From NCBI RefSeq assembly GCF_001983935.1, contig NZ_CP017641.1, positions 7,800,001-7,864,000 of the forward strand: DNA of 64,000 nt, given 5' to 3'. Shown here one piece after another: positions 1-9,237 of the stretch. Positions within the stretch are counted from its first letter, which is position 1. The number at the start of each line of letters is the position of its first letter. The notes beneath the pieces are model-generated. The model was not told the origin of the DNA. It made no database searches and saw only the letters and a program-made list of their open reading frames with translations. The stretch is from Fuerstiella marisgermanici. GTDB lineage: Bacteria; Planctomycetota; Planctomycetia; Planctomycetales; Planctomycetaceae. The position numbers were made by a program, and so were the translations under genes.

Positions 1-3
1 GGC

Positions 4-468
4 GTGCTCCTTATCGTCCTCGGCGCACAGTGCTGGGCTCGAAATATGGACAACACGGGGCGAGTCGTTTGCGGAGTGATTCTGCACGTCTACGGTGTCA
101 TCGTGATTGGTACGGCGGCGAACGTTTGCACGAAGATCAAACGCATTGATTACTCGAAACCGCTCGACGAAATTCGCACGAAACTCGGCAAAGTCAGAAC
201 GGCCTATGTGACAGCTGGCGTGACGATTGGATTCGCCTGGTGGCTCATGTGGATCCCCGTTTGCGTCGCGTTCGGTTTTGACGCGGTGCTGTATCCGCAA
301 TCACTGATTGTTTCGCTGGTGGTTGGCGTCGTCGGGCTGGTCGGTTCCTTGTGGCTGTACCGGCGAGGCTTGAAGTCTGGCGACGCATGGAGGACCCGGC
401 TTTCCGGCGAAAGTATTGCCTCCGCATATCGCGCGCTCGACGAAATCGAGAGCGTCAATATTCAGTGA
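4..468 (+). CDS. Hypothetical membrane protein (partial or start uncertain)
   Basis: The reading frame is open from the window edge; the first start-like codon is a GTG at 4, so the true N-terminus probably lies upstream. About 154 residues are visible, with four hydrophobic stretches (around residues 2-10, 20-40, 72-95 and 100-120) and a charged, probably cytoplasmic, C-terminal tail of about 35 residues. No catalytic motif or known domain is recognised. It is followed by a 184-bp gap and an acyltransferase on the same strand. Membrane location is inferred from hydrophobicity only; function unknown. Confidence 0.55.
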   Translation: MLLIVLGAQCWARNMDNTGRVVCGVILHVYGVIVIGTAANVCTKIKRIDYSKPLDEIRTKLGKVRTAYVTAGVTIGFAWWLMWIPVCVAFGFDAVLYPQSLIVSLVVGVVGLVGSLWLYRRGLKSGDAWRTRLSGESIASAYRALDEIESVNIQ

Positions 469-652
469 CGGCGAGCTTCTGCCACGCCAACTCGCTTTTT
501 GTTGACTGAGTCTCTGTCGTGAGGTAACCCGCGCATCCGTAGCGCTGGTGGCTGCGCGGAATTGAGGCTCTCCCTCGCCTGTGACTTTGGCGATCCGTGT
601 GCTGACTCTGTCGGCCGTCTACTCACTATCCCATTTCTAACGGTAGCTAGCG

Positions 653-2338
653 ATGAGCTCACTTACTATTGAACCGCCTCTGGTCACGCCAGTCGTCAGT
701 CCTGGCGAGCCCGGCCTAAAGAAACCGGTCGCCCGACGTCACGATCTCGATGCACTTCGCGCGATCGCGATGTTGTTGGGGATCGTGCTGCATGTGGCTC
801 TGTCGTTTTCCACGATCCCTTGGCTGGTGACCGATTCGAGGACCAGTTGTTTCTATAACGTGTTGTTCTCCGTGATTCACGGATTCCGCATGCCGTTGTT
901 CTTTATGTTAAGCGGATTCTTTACCGCCATGCTGTGGCGCAAGCGGACTCTGAAGGGCCTCGTGAAGCAGCGAGTAAAACGGATTCTTCTTCCGCTCGTC
1001 ATCGGCTGTGTTACAATCGTGCCAGCCATGTGGGCCGTCGGTTACGTTGCGTCTCGGCCATCACCGGGGCAGTCCGAAGGTTCGACGATTTATGCGGCTG
1101 TTGTTGCCGGCGACACTAATTCGGTTCAGGCCGAGCTTCAGAAACCTGGCATCGATGTCGATGCGGCCGATCCAGCTTCCGGTTCGACACCCTTGTGCAC
1201 AGCCGTGTTTCTGGGACAGACGGATATCGTCGAACTGTTGATCGACGCGAATGCAGATCTCAACCTCGCGAACCGTGACAAGGCCAGCCCACTGCACATC
1301 GCGGCTTTTATGGGGCGAGCACAAGAGGCGAGAATGTTGCTCGCTGCCGGAGCCGATGTCGACGTGAAAGACGGGACCGGTCAAACACCGCAGCAACTGC
1401 TAAGCATCGACTTCGGCACGACTGCCTTCATCGCCGGTTCACTCGGAGTTCAACTCGACGAACAGACACTGATGGCTGGCCGCAAGGAAATCGCTGAGCA
1501 ACTCGGGGCAGAGGCCGATGTTTCTTCTGACGGCAATCAGAGTGGCGGCAACGCGGCTTTGTACGGTTTGTTATTTCAAATGCCAGTCTTCATGCATCTC
1601 TGGTTTCTGGCGTTCCTTTGCTGGCTGGTTGTGGCTTTTCTGATCTATGCGGTTGTTGCTAACGCCGTAAAGATTGAGAGGCTGCCGCGGTGGTTGATCT
1701 GTTCGCCTGCCAGTCTGCTGTGGGTGATTCCACTCACCACGCTGCCGCTGTCGTTGATGCAACCGGGCATCTTCGGTCCTGATTCGTCTGTCGGTTTGCT
1801 GCCGATCCCTGCCGTGTTTGGTTACTACGCGATTTTCTTCTTCTTCGGTGCTGTGTACTGGGACATGAATGACGGCCAGGGGCAACTAGGTCGTTGGTGG
1901 CCAATTAGCCTGCTGGTTGCGATGTTTGTCGTGTTCCCGATCGGTCTGGATTTAGTTGACGGCACCTTTGGCATCGTGCCGCGAATCGAAGACTCATCGA
2001 CACACCATCTTGTGAGCAACCTGCTGCAGGCTGCTTTTGCCTGGCTTATGATCTTTGGGTGCATCGGGCTGTTCCGCCGAACTCTGTCGGGGGAAAGCAA
2101 GGCGTTACGATACATCTCCGACTCATCCTACTGGCTGTACCTCACCCATTTACCACTTGTGATTCTGGCACAGTGGATGGTTCGAGACCTGGAAGTTCCG
2201 GCTTTTCTGAAGTTCAGCGTTGTTCTGGTTGTGATTTCAGCGTTCCTGCTACTTACCTACCAGTACCTGGTTCGATATACGGCGATCGGCAGACTGCTAA
2301 ACGGACCACGCAGCAGGTCACCGCTTGCGTCCACGTGA
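653..2338 (+). CDS. Acyltransferase-3/OpgC-like membrane protein with inserted ankyrin repeats
   Basis: A 561-residue polytopic membrane protein. Residues 28-135 carry the start of an acyltransferase-3 fold: the N-terminal RRHDLDALRAIAM segment includes the family R-x10-H pair (R36 and H47), followed by hydrophobic helices. Residues about 144-250 are soluble and contain three ankyrin-like repeats (for example STPLCTAVFLGQTDIVELL and ASPLHIAAFMGRAQEARMLL). Membrane helices resume near residue 306 and continue to the C-terminus, including the late SSYWLYLTHLPLV segment typical of this family. The family transfers acyl or succinyl groups onto extracytoplasmic glycans. The ankyrin block sits in a loop between helices; its role is unknown. 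ATG at 653. The identification as an acyltransferase-like protein is firm, the substrate is not. Confidence 0.85.
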   Translation: MSSLTIEPPLVTPVVSPGEPGLKKPVARRHDLDALRAIAMLLGIVLHVALSFSTIPWLVTDSRTSCFYNVLFSVIHGFRMPLFFMLSGFFTAMLWRKRTLKGLVKQRVKRILLPLVIGCVTIVPAMWAVGYVASRPSPGQSEGSTIYAAVVAGDTNSVQAELQKPGIDVDAADPASGSTPLCTAVFLGQTDIVELLIDANADLNLANRDKASPLHIAAFMGRAQEARMLLAAGADVDVKDGTGQTPQQLLSIDFGTTAFIAGSLGVQLDEQTLMAGRKEIAEQLGAEADVSSDGNQSGGNAALYGLLFQMPVFMHLWFLAFLCWLVVAFLIYAVVANAVKIERLPRWLICSPASLLWVIPLTTLPLSLMQPGIFGPDSSVGLLPIPAVFGYYAIFFFFGAVYWDMNDGQGQLGRWWPISLLVAMFVVFPIGLDLVDGTFGIVPRIEDSSTHHLVSNLLQAAFAWLMIFGCIGLFRRTLSGESKALRYISDSSYWLYLTHLPLVILAQWMVRDLEVPAFLKFSVVLVVISAFLLLTYQYLVRYTAIGRLLNGPRSRSPLAST

Positions 2339-2347
2339 CGCAAGCGG
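2321..2347. terminator. Stem-loop at the convergent gene junction
   Basis: A perfect 10-bp inverted repeat (CCGCTTGCGT / ACGCAAGCGG) with a 7-nt loop overlaps the stop codon of the upstream acyltransferase gene and lies 30 bp from the end of the convergent DUF1080 gene. No T-tract follows on either strand, so it is a probable transcript-end hairpin rather than a classical intrinsic terminator. Confidence 0.45.
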
Positions 2348-2378
2348 CAGAGTTATCCGGCTGGTTGACGGCCTACGG

Positions 2379-3080
2379 TTAGGGCGCCAGCTTCAACAGC
2401 TTGACGTTCTTGTACCAAACTTTGTGGCCGTGATCCTGAAATCCAAGATAGCCGGAACGAGCGAAGTCTTTCACTGCTCGAGGCATTGTGTTGAGCGTGT
2501 ACTTGTGCTTCTGACCGTCGGGGCAGACGCCGGGTTGGTCGAAGTCATCGCAGTTCATACTGGCCACTTCCTCGCCGTTGACCTTCACTTTGATGTGCGG
2601 TCCGTCACAGCGAATTTCAATCGCGTTCCACTCACCTGTTTCCTTGCCGGCGTTTTTGGTGGTGCTTGCGAGGTCGTAGATCGCGCCGAATTCGTGCTTG
2701 CCAGTCTTATCGCCGCTCATGACCTGAGCTTCGAAACCTGTGTGCACCGGATTCTCAGGGTCTTCGACTCGAAAGAAGATTCCTGAATTGCAGCGAGGAT
2801 CTTCCCAGCGGACGTCACACTTCAGGACAAAGTTGTCGAACTGTTGTTCGTGAATGATGATGTACCCGCCCGACTTGAACGGGACGAGTGCTCCGTCCTC
2901 AATTGGCGCCATGATTTTCTTGCCGTTGTTGCACTTCCAGCCCGTCAGATCTTTTCCGTTAAACAGAAGTTGCCAACCAGCCTGTTTTTCTTCGGCGGAA
3001 AGTTGATTGTCGGCGGCATTGGCAGGCATCGCGCAAAGCAGCGCGGCAGCAATCGTCATTGGAAACTTGAGGCGTCGCAT
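2379..3080 (-). CDS. DUF1080 (3-keto-disaccharide hydrolase) family secreted protein
   Basis: A 233-residue protein with an N-terminal signal peptide (hydrophobic core to about residue 22, ANA cleavage-like site). The mature part matches the DUF1080 family: the WQLLFNGKDLTGWK opening near residue 31, the LKCDVRWEDPRCNSGIFFR stretch, and a C-terminal GYLGFQDHGHKVWYKNVKL segment. The fold is a concanavalin-like beta-sandwich; some family members hydrolyse 3-keto-disaccharides, and the family is greatly expanded in planctomycetes. It is convergent with the preceding gene and stands alone on the minus strand. Exact substrate not determinable. Confidence 0.9.
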   Translation of the reverse strand: MRRLKFPMTIAAALLCAMPANAADNQLSAEEKQAGWQLLFNGKDLTGWKCNNGKKIMAPIEDGALVPFKSGGYIIIHEQQFDNFVLKCDVRWEDPRCNSGIFFRVEDPENPVHTGFEAQVMSGDKTGKHEFGAIYDLASTTKNAGKETGEWNAIEIRCDGPHIKVKVNGEEVASMNCDDFDQPGVCPDGQKHKYTLNTMPRAVKDFARSGYLGFQDHGHKVWYKNVKLLKLAP

Positions 3081-3534
3081 GATTTGTACTTTCCGATTCT
3101 GATCAGAGTGATTTGTGTGTGTGGATTCCAGCGTCCGCTGGTGGGCCAGCCATTCTACCGTGGCATTGGCCGAACGAAGTCCGGGAGCCCGGGTATCTGC
3201 CAGGACATGGAGAATTCTGCCGTGGTCCGGATCATTTCCTGTCCGCAGTGGCAGTCGGCACGGTCAGCCGTCCCCGTTTTCGATTGATTTCAAAACTCTG
3301 ATCCGTAACAAACTGAGAACATAGTGACGATGAAAAGTCCTTCTGCAGCCGGGGCGGCGAATTGGCGAAGCCACGGCACGGTGGATGATTTTCTGAGTTC
3401 ACAACGTTCGTGGTCGATCAGATGCGGTACGGGCACAGGAATTGCGTCACCGTTAGTTGATATCTGAGGGGATCTGTTGATGCACCGTAGTTCGCCCAGA
3501 TTACTACTACTTCAATGATTCCTGAGGCAATTTC
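3081..3534. other. Intergenic region between divergent genes
   Basis: This 454-bp stretch separates the divergent DUF1080 and DUF1559 genes and must hold both promoters. I see no convincing open reading frame, RNA gene or repeat; the only notable site is the GAGG just upstream of the DUF1559 start at 3535. Confidence 0.5.
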
Positions 3535-4689
3535 ATGCACCGGCCGTCGCAAAAACAAGCAGGTAATCGTCGCGGATTTACGCTCATCGAACTGCTGGTG
3601 GTGATTTCCATTATTGCCGTTTTACTTTCACTCATTTTGCCAGCGGTTCAGAACGCTCGTTCGGCTGCCCGCCGAACTCAATGCCTCAATCGCATCCGCC
3701 AAATCGGACTCGGACTACATTCCTACGCATCGAAAAACAGAAATGGGCAGTTCCCCGCATACGGCGTCTGGGGCGATGTCAAGAGTTCCAGCGGAACTTG
3801 GTCGACCGGGCGAAGTGCTTTGCGAAACTGGGTTGTCGACATCCTGTCGGAACTCGATCGACAGGACATTTTCGATCGCTGGAATTTTGACGACAAGCAC
3901 GACGGGACAGTGGATGGGCCAGGCGGAATCAATAACCGGCAACTCATTAGCGAATACAACATGAGTATCCTGTCGTGTCCGGACGATCCTTCGGCGGATG
4001 GCGGCGGCGGTGTGTTGAGTTATGTGGTGAATGTGGGCTACGCGAACATCGATACATCCGGACTCGTCAGCGGCGGAGGTGGCTGGACGGGTGGTGCGAA
4101 CATTCACCTTTCTTACGATACCGACATCGACTTCAACCTGACCGGTGGTGCGAACGATGAAGAGGATATCCTGATTTCACGTCGTTCCGGAGTTCTGTGG
4201 GAAGAGATCGTCGACCGTGACGGCAACAACAGTCCTCGGCCATCGCGAAACGCCAGCCAGCAACTGGACACCATTTACGATGGCACCAGCAACACGCTGT
4301 TGGTCACAGAAAATATCAACGCGGGCGCGGATCAGTATTGGGGCGACCCGCGAGCCAAAATTTGTACTTTTGTTTATCCACTCGACCCACTGGATCAAGC
4401 CGGTTCTGCAACCGGTCTGACGGCTGCGACCTACTATGATGCCGCGCCACTTGACCCAAGATATCCATTTGGTGTGATTAATGGAGCCACGTCAGGCCCT
4501 GAAGAAATTCGGCCGTTTCCAAATTCACATCACCCTGGCGGCGTGAATGTTGTGACCTGCGATGGTGCCGCAAGGTTCCTGAGTGCAGACACGGACACCA
4601 GAATTTACGCTCACCTGATGACACCATCTGGCAGTAAATTCTCAACAGGTGTGGGAGCTCAGGAGATTCTTTCGTCAACGGGATTCTGA
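3535..4689 (+). CDS. DUF1559 type II/IV pseudopilin-like protein
   Basis: A 384-residue protein with a textbook prepilin N-terminus: a short basic leader, then [20 protein letters not shown] beginning at about residue 14, with the conserved Glu at +5 after the cleavage glycine. It continues with the planctomycete DUF1559 core: [22 protein letters not shown], a central [11 protein letters not shown] motif and the C-terminal [20 protein letters not shown] motif. A peptidase of the PilD type would be expected to process it, and it would sit at the inner membrane or in a pseudopilus-like structure. The start is supported by GAGG eight bases upstream. The family is known; the role of individual members is not. 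Confidence 0.92.
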   Translation: MHRPSQKQAGNRRGFTLIELLVVISIIAVLLSLILPAVQNARSAARRTQCLNRIRQIGLGLHSYASKNRNGQFPAYGVWGDVKSSSGTWSTGRSALRNWVVDILSELDRQDIFDRWNFDDKHDGTVDGPGGINNRQLISEYNMSILSCPDDPSADGGGGVLSYVVNVGYANIDTSGLVSGGGGWTGGANIHLSYDTDIDFNLTGGANDEEDILISRRSGVLWEEIVDRDGNNSPRPSRNASQQLDTIYDGTSNTLLVTENINAGADQYWGDPRAKICTFVYPLDPLDQAGSATGLTAATYYDAAPLDPRYPFGVINGATSGPEEIRPFPNSHHPGGVNVVTCDGAARFLSADTDTRIYAHLMTPSGSKFSTGVGAQEILSSTGF

Positions 4690-4729
4690 GCGTTCGGTTG
4701 ACGAGGTTTCTCAGCACTTGCTGCTCATC

Positions 4730-6094
4730 TTAATTTCGTTCGCCCGACGGGACAGGCAGCAGGAAGGCGTGGTTTTCGAACATCGCTCGACCGCCCGCTT
4801 CGCTAATCGTTGGCAACAGAAACAATGTCAGCGCGTAGATGGCGATTAGAGGCACCATCACGACTTTCGTTGGCCAGCGAATGAGTTTGGGGGCTCGCAG
4901 ATTTTTCTGCACGCCAGTACCGTAGACCCAGCCCATCAGGATACGTGTTGGGTAGATCACGATGATGAATAGCGGCGTGAACAGCCACAACGCATCGACC
5001 GGCCAGGACACGACCTTCGACAGATACAACGGAATGGCTAGTCCGTAAAGCAGGATGGTGGCAACTGCCCAGCGGATGGGGACGCGGCATATGATTTCCC
5101 GCGCCTTGCGGACTTCAAAGATTGCTTTGAAGCGGCCTGTGACGGCCTGATGACATTGCAACAGCGGCAGCCACGCCGCGACGGGGATAATCAGGATGGC
5201 ACCAAGTATTGTCACGATGGCACTGGGGCCAAGATCCTCATGAGGCTGCGTCGACAACGCGCCCAACAGCAAGGTTGGGATGGCCAGCCAGCATAGCGCC
5301 CCGATGGCTCCCCAGACAGCCAGCTTCAGATGATGCCATGGTCGCAAGACGTTGGTTAATCGTTCTGTCCATAGATTTACATTCGACGAATACTCGCCGC
5401 TGCGCACATCGCGAATGAGCCGGCGAAGATTTCTGATGGGTCTGAGGAAACAGGCGAAAGATCCTCCGTTGGCAATGGCCAGCAGCAGGTGGCAGAAAAT
5501 GACAACCTGCAAAACGCGAGTGACGAAGGATAAGCCGTTGAGTGATCCACCGGACAACTGCGAAACCACCTGCTGACCTTCCGCGACCGACGACGTCATC
5601 ATGATCGGGACCAGAAAAATGAACACCATTAACCCAATGGTGCCGATGCGGGTGGAAACGGCCAGCAGCGGGATTCCATCACGAAAGCGGCCCGACTTGC
5701 CGACTCGCGCTTCAGCGTCCAACAGCATTCCCAATGACAACAGGTTGACGCCCGGAATGGCGGCCAGGCCAGCCAGCAGCGGCAGCAGAAAACCGAGCCC
5801 CAACACCACCTGAACCAGCCACCACAGGCTTCGAAACGGTTTGCGAATTCCCGGAAACCGGCCCGGTCCCAACTGACTTTCAAGCGAATCTGGCGCGGTC
5901 GATACAAGCTTAGCCGTAAAATCCGTTTCGACGTCAGCGGCGGTGTCATCGTCGCTGACACTGGCGACTGGTTGTGCTGACGGATAGGTTGGGAGCGGCA
6001 TGTCGAGGTCTTCCGGGTTCAAATCATCTGTTCCTCGCATGGCATTCGAACTACGATGAGAAAACCTGGCATTGGATTCGAATAAATCGGGCAT
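4730..6094 (-). CDS. Conserved planctomycete multi-spanning membrane protein
   Basis: A 454-residue protein with an acidic, probably cytoplasmic N-terminal 90 residues and then about seven hydrophobic segments (for example around residues 93-125, 145-170, 185-210, 260-285, 295-315, 345-365 and 400-425). I recognise no catalytic motif. The position-conserved LWWLVQVVLGLGFLLPLLAG opening and the long loop between helices are reminiscent of uncharacterised planctomycete membrane proteins. Its 5' end is divergent from the DUF1549 gene, leaving about 100 bp for both promoters if the latter starts at 6192. Function unknown. Confidence 0.75.
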   Translation of the reverse strand: MPDLFESNARFSHRSSNAMRGTDDLNPEDLDMPLPTYPSAQPVASVSDDDTAADVETDFTAKLVSTAPDSLESQLGPGRFPGIRKPFRSLWWLVQVVLGLGFLLPLLAGLAAIPGVNLLSLGMLLDAEARVGKSGRFRDGIPLLAVSTRIGTIGLMVFIFLVPIMMTSSVAEGQQVVSQLSGGSLNGLSFVTRVLQVVIFCHLLLAIANGGSFACFLRPIRNLRRLIRDVRSGEYSSNVNLWTERLTNVLRPWHHLKLAVWGAIGALCWLAIPTLLLGALSTQPHEDLGPSAIVTILGAILIIPVAAWLPLLQCHQAVTGRFKAIFEVRKAREIICRVPIRWAVATILLYGLAIPLYLSKVVSWPVDALWLFTPLFIIVIYPTRILMGWVYGTGVQKNLRAPKLIRWPTKVVMVPLIAIYALTLFLLPTISEAGGRAMFENHAFLLPVPSGERN

Positions 6095-6191
6095 TCTCGC
6101 GAACAGCCGGTTGCTGCAGGAAGATTATCCATGCCTGCGGGCTGCGACACCAGACAGATCTGTGTCGATCGCCATAATGCGGAGCACGAGC

Positions 6192-7886
6192 ATGAAACCT
6201 ATCGCAATACTTTTTAGCCTGTGTGTGGTCGGTCTGCTGCTGTTGCTGGTGATCAAAGCGGGCGAAGCGGACGCTCCACCGCGAGCCGAGCCTGTCCAGC
6301 TTGCGGATCGAAACATCGACGCCTCGGTGTCGCGCGTCAACGCAGCTTTGCGACAACATTGGAAAGACGAGGGCCTTGAACCGGCCGAATTGGCGGACGA
6401 ACTGACCGTGTTTCGACGGTTGTCCCTGGCGCTGCACGGCACGATTCCTTCACTGGAAGAAATCAACAGCTTCAACGCGGATTCCCCGGACGATCGCATC
6501 GAACGCTGGTTGCTGAAGATGCTGGCCGACAAACGTTTTCACGACTACTTTTCTGACCGGCTGGCCCGCGTTCTTTCCGGCGTCGAAGAAGGTCAATTCG
6601 TGATTTTTCGACGCGATCGATTGCGCGACTGGTTAAGTGAACAGCTTCGCGCTGATCGACCGTGGCCGGAAATAACAACCGAGCTGATTGCAGCCGACGG
6701 TCTTTGGACGAGCAACGGAGCGGCCAATTTTATCACGGCGGCTTCCATTCCGGATGAAGGCCTCGACGAAAGTAAGCTGGCAGGCCGCACCGTGAGAGCC
6801 TTCCTCGGCCAGCGTATCGACTGTGCTCAATGCCACGATCACCCATTCGACACGTGGAAGCAGAACGACTTTGAGGGTTTGGCGGCGTTCTTCGGGCGGG
6901 CTCGCGTGACGATTGGCGGGGTGATTGATGATCCTACTTCGGACGACGACAAGCCGGTGGAATACAAAGTGATCGATCCTGGCGAGCAGGACGGCCGCGT
7001 GGTTGCGCCGCGAGTTCCCTTTCACGAAGAATGGATGCAGGAAGACGGTTCGCGACGTCAGCGACTGGCGTCGTGGGTAATCCATCCGGACAACCGCCGA
7101 TTTGAACGAGCGATCGCGAATCGTGTTTGGGGATTGATGTTTGGGCGATCGTGGTACGACCCCGTTGACGATTTAGGGCACCCTGCTGAAGACGCGGCCG
7201 ATCACGACTTGCTGGACGTCGTGGGGCGTGAGTTTCGCAATAATGGCGGTCGGCTGCACTTCTTGATCCGCCTGATCGCTCAATCGGACGCCTTCCGGCA
7301 AAAGTCGGAAGTCTCCTGGGCGGACGAGGATTTGTATTCACAAATGAGTCGCGAGTGGGCCGTGTTTCCTCTGGTTCGGCTAAGACCGGAACAGATCATC
7401 GGGACAATGGTGCAGGCAGGCAGCGTGAAGACGATCGATCGCAACTCAAATCTGTTTGTGCGATTCATGAGATTCAACAACGAGTCTGATTTCCTGAAAG
7501 CTTACGGAGACGCTGAAGACGACGAGCTTCTGCAGCAAAGCGGCACGATCCCTCAGGCCCTGTTGCGCATGAACGGCAAGTTTACTCGCGAGCTGACAAA
7601 CACCAGGCTGTTTTCGGCGGCGGGGCAGATTCTGAATTATTCGGGTGACGACGAAGCCGTTGTACAGAACTGTTTTCTGGCGTGTTTGAGTCGGTATCCC
7701 AGTGAACAGGAACGAAAGTATTTCGTGGAACGGCTGCGGGCAGCGGAACGGGACGGCAAGCAACTTCCAGCGGAAGCAGAGTCGACGGATGAGAATGGTG
7801 AGGCGGAATTTCTTTCGAAAGAAGACGCCGTGCGGGACATGTATTGGGTGCTGTTTAACAGTCCTGGGTTTTCATGGAACCGGTGA
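6192..7886 (+). CDS. DUF1549/DUF1553 domain protein
   Basis: A 564-residue protein anchored by an N-terminal hydrophobic segment (residues about 3-22). The DUF1549 part holds the diagnostic DCAQCHDHPFDTWKQNDF motif near residue 215, a potential metal- or haem-binding Cys-x2-Cys-His pattern. The DUF1553 part begins with the RRQRLASWVIHPDNRRFERA block and ends in a GFSWNR tail. An earlier ATG at 6072 is in frame but would overlap the divergent gene. The ATG at 6192 has GGAG seven bases upstream and starts at the signal-anchor, so I prefer it. The DUF1501 gene starts 6 bp after its stop, so the pair is co-transcribed. Unlike many family members it lacks the N-terminal cytochrome domain. Confidence 0.9.
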   Translation: MKPIAILFSLCVVGLLLLLVIKAGEADAPPRAEPVQLADRNIDASVSRVNAALRQHWKDEGLEPAELADELTVFRRLSLALHGTIPSLEEINSFNADSPDDRIERWLLKMLADKRFHDYFSDRLARVLSGVEEGQFVIFRRDRLRDWLSEQLRADRPWPEITTELIAADGLWTSNGAANFITAASIPDEGLDESKLAGRTVRAFLGQRIDCAQCHDHPFDTWKQNDFEGLAAFFGRARVTIGGVIDDPTSDDDKPVEYKVIDPGEQDGRVVAPRVPFHEEWMQEDGSRRQRLASWVIHPDNRRFERAIANRVWGLMFGRSWYDPVDDLGHPAEDAADHDLLDVVGREFRNNGGRLHFLIRLIAQSDAFRQKSEVSWADEDLYSQMSREWAVFPLVRLRPEQIIGTMVQAGSVKTIDRNSNLFVRFMRFNNESDFLKAYGDAEDDELLQQSGTIPQALLRMNGKFTRELTNTRLFSAAGQILNYSGDDEAVVQNCFLACLSRYPSEQERKYFVERLRAAERDGKQLPAEAESTDENGEAEFLSKEDAVRDMYWVLFNSPGFSWNR

Positions 7887-7892
7887 ACGAAC

Positions 7893-9170
7893 ATGCGTGA
7901 AAATAGTAACAAACAATTGCACCGTCGAGACGTGCTGGGCATGATGGCGGGCCTCGGCTTGTCGTTGTCACTGCCGGGTTTGTCGCCGAAAGCGGCCGCC
8001 GCTCGACGGGAAGAGCGGCCAAAGTCGCTGATAACGCTATGGATGGACGGAGGCATGAGTCAGCTGGAAACCTGGGACCCTCATGCCGGGACGCCGTCCG
8101 GCGGTGAAGTGAAGTCGATTGCGACAAGCCTGCCTGGTCTGCAAATTAGTGACTTTATGCCGCAGATGGCGGAGCAAATGCACGACGTGACGCTCATCAG
8201 GTCGCTTACATCACTGGAAGGTGACCACGCTCGAGGCGCCGCTTACGTAAAGACTGGCTATCGGCTGGAGCCAACGCTGATCTATCCGTCGCTCGGTGCC
8301 ATTGCCGCTCATCAACTTCGTGATCCGAAGGCAGAGATCCCGCAGCACGTGTCGCTGGCCGGTGATAATTTCTTTCCTCGCGGCGGGTACCTCGGAAATA
8401 AATGGGACGCGTTTCGAGTGTTTGATCCGGGCCGATCACTGACGAATCTAAAAGCAAGCGTGTCAGACCAACGTCAACGCCAGCGGATGAAGGGGCTGGA
8501 TGTTGTATCGGGCCAGTTCACGAAGGCCAGGCCCACCGCGGATCGCGACACGCTACATGCGGATACGGTTCGCCGAGCGCTCACGATGATGTCATCGGAA
8601 CAGTTGAAGGCATTCGAACTGGATGATGAACCTGCAGTGGTGAAAGCGGCCTACGGAGATACTCGCTTCGGTCGCGGCTGCCTTGTGGCGCGACGGCTGG
8701 TCGAAACCGGTGTGCGGGCGATTGAAGTGGCGTTGAGCGGATTTGACACGCACGTGAACAACCACGCTGGCCAGAAAACTCAGGCCGACATTCTGGACCC
8801 GGCATTCGCGATGCTGCTTACGGATCTGCGAGAACGAGATCTGCTGGATTCCACAATCGTGCTCTGCATTACGGAATTCGGCCGAACTCCCGGAATCAAT
8901 CCTGCGGGCGGCCGTGATCACTGGCCTCATTGGTTTTCCTGCGTGGCGGCGGGCGGCGGTTTTCGGTCGGGGTTGGTGGTCGGAGAAACGCCGGCGGCCG
9001 TCTTTGACGGTAAGGCGAAGCCGAAACCGAAGGATCCCATTACCATTCCACAGTTGTACGCGACGATTATGAAGTCGATGGGAATCGCGTGGGACGATGA
9101 AATTATCACGCCGATCGGGCGGCCGATTCGGTTTGCCGACGCGGAGCCTGAGGATCGGTTGCTGGCTTGA
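7893..9170 (+). CDS. DUF1501 sulfatase-like protein with Tat-type signal
   Basis: A 425-residue protein. The N-terminus has a Tat-like twin-arginine region (HRRDVLGMMAGLGLSLSLPG, residues 10-29), consistent with export in a folded state. The body is DUF1501: SLITLWMDGGMSQLETWDPH near residue 45, GGYLGNKWDAF, FDTHVNNH and the C-terminal TEFGRTPGINPAGGRDHWPHW block. The family shares the alkaline phosphatase/sulfatase superfamily fold. In planctomycetes DUF1501 genes are typically paired with DUF1549/DUF1553 genes, exactly as here (6-bp spacing). The biochemical role of the pair remains unestablished. Confidence 0.92.
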   Translation: MRENSNKQLHRRDVLGMMAGLGLSLSLPGLSPKAAAARREERPKSLITLWMDGGMSQLETWDPHAGTPSGGEVKSIATSLPGLQISDFMPQMAEQMHDVTLIRSLTSLEGDHARGAAYVKTGYRLEPTLIYPSLGAIAAHQLRDPKAEIPQHVSLAGDNFFPRGGYLGNKWDAFRVFDPGRSLTNLKASVSDQRQRQRMKGLDVVSGQFTKARPTADRDTLHADTVRRALTMMSSEQLKAFELDDEPAVVKAAYGDTRFGRGCLVARRLVETGVRAIEVALSGFDTHVNNHAGQKTQADILDPAFAMLLTDLRERDLLDSTIVLCITEFGRTPGINPAGGRDHWPHWFSCVAAGGGFRSGLVVGETPAAVFDGKAKPKPKDPITIPQLYATIMKSMGIAWDDEIITPIGRPIRFADAEPEDRLLA

Positions 9171-9237
9171 GGAAACGTGCAGGCAACGGCTTTCCGCCCG
9201 TTTGCGGTGAGGATATCGGCACAATATCATTCGCCCC

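Noticed and set aside
3081-3534. Possible small RNA or riboswitch in the divergent intergenic region
   Set aside because: No stable stem set, terminator or known motif could be identified by eye.
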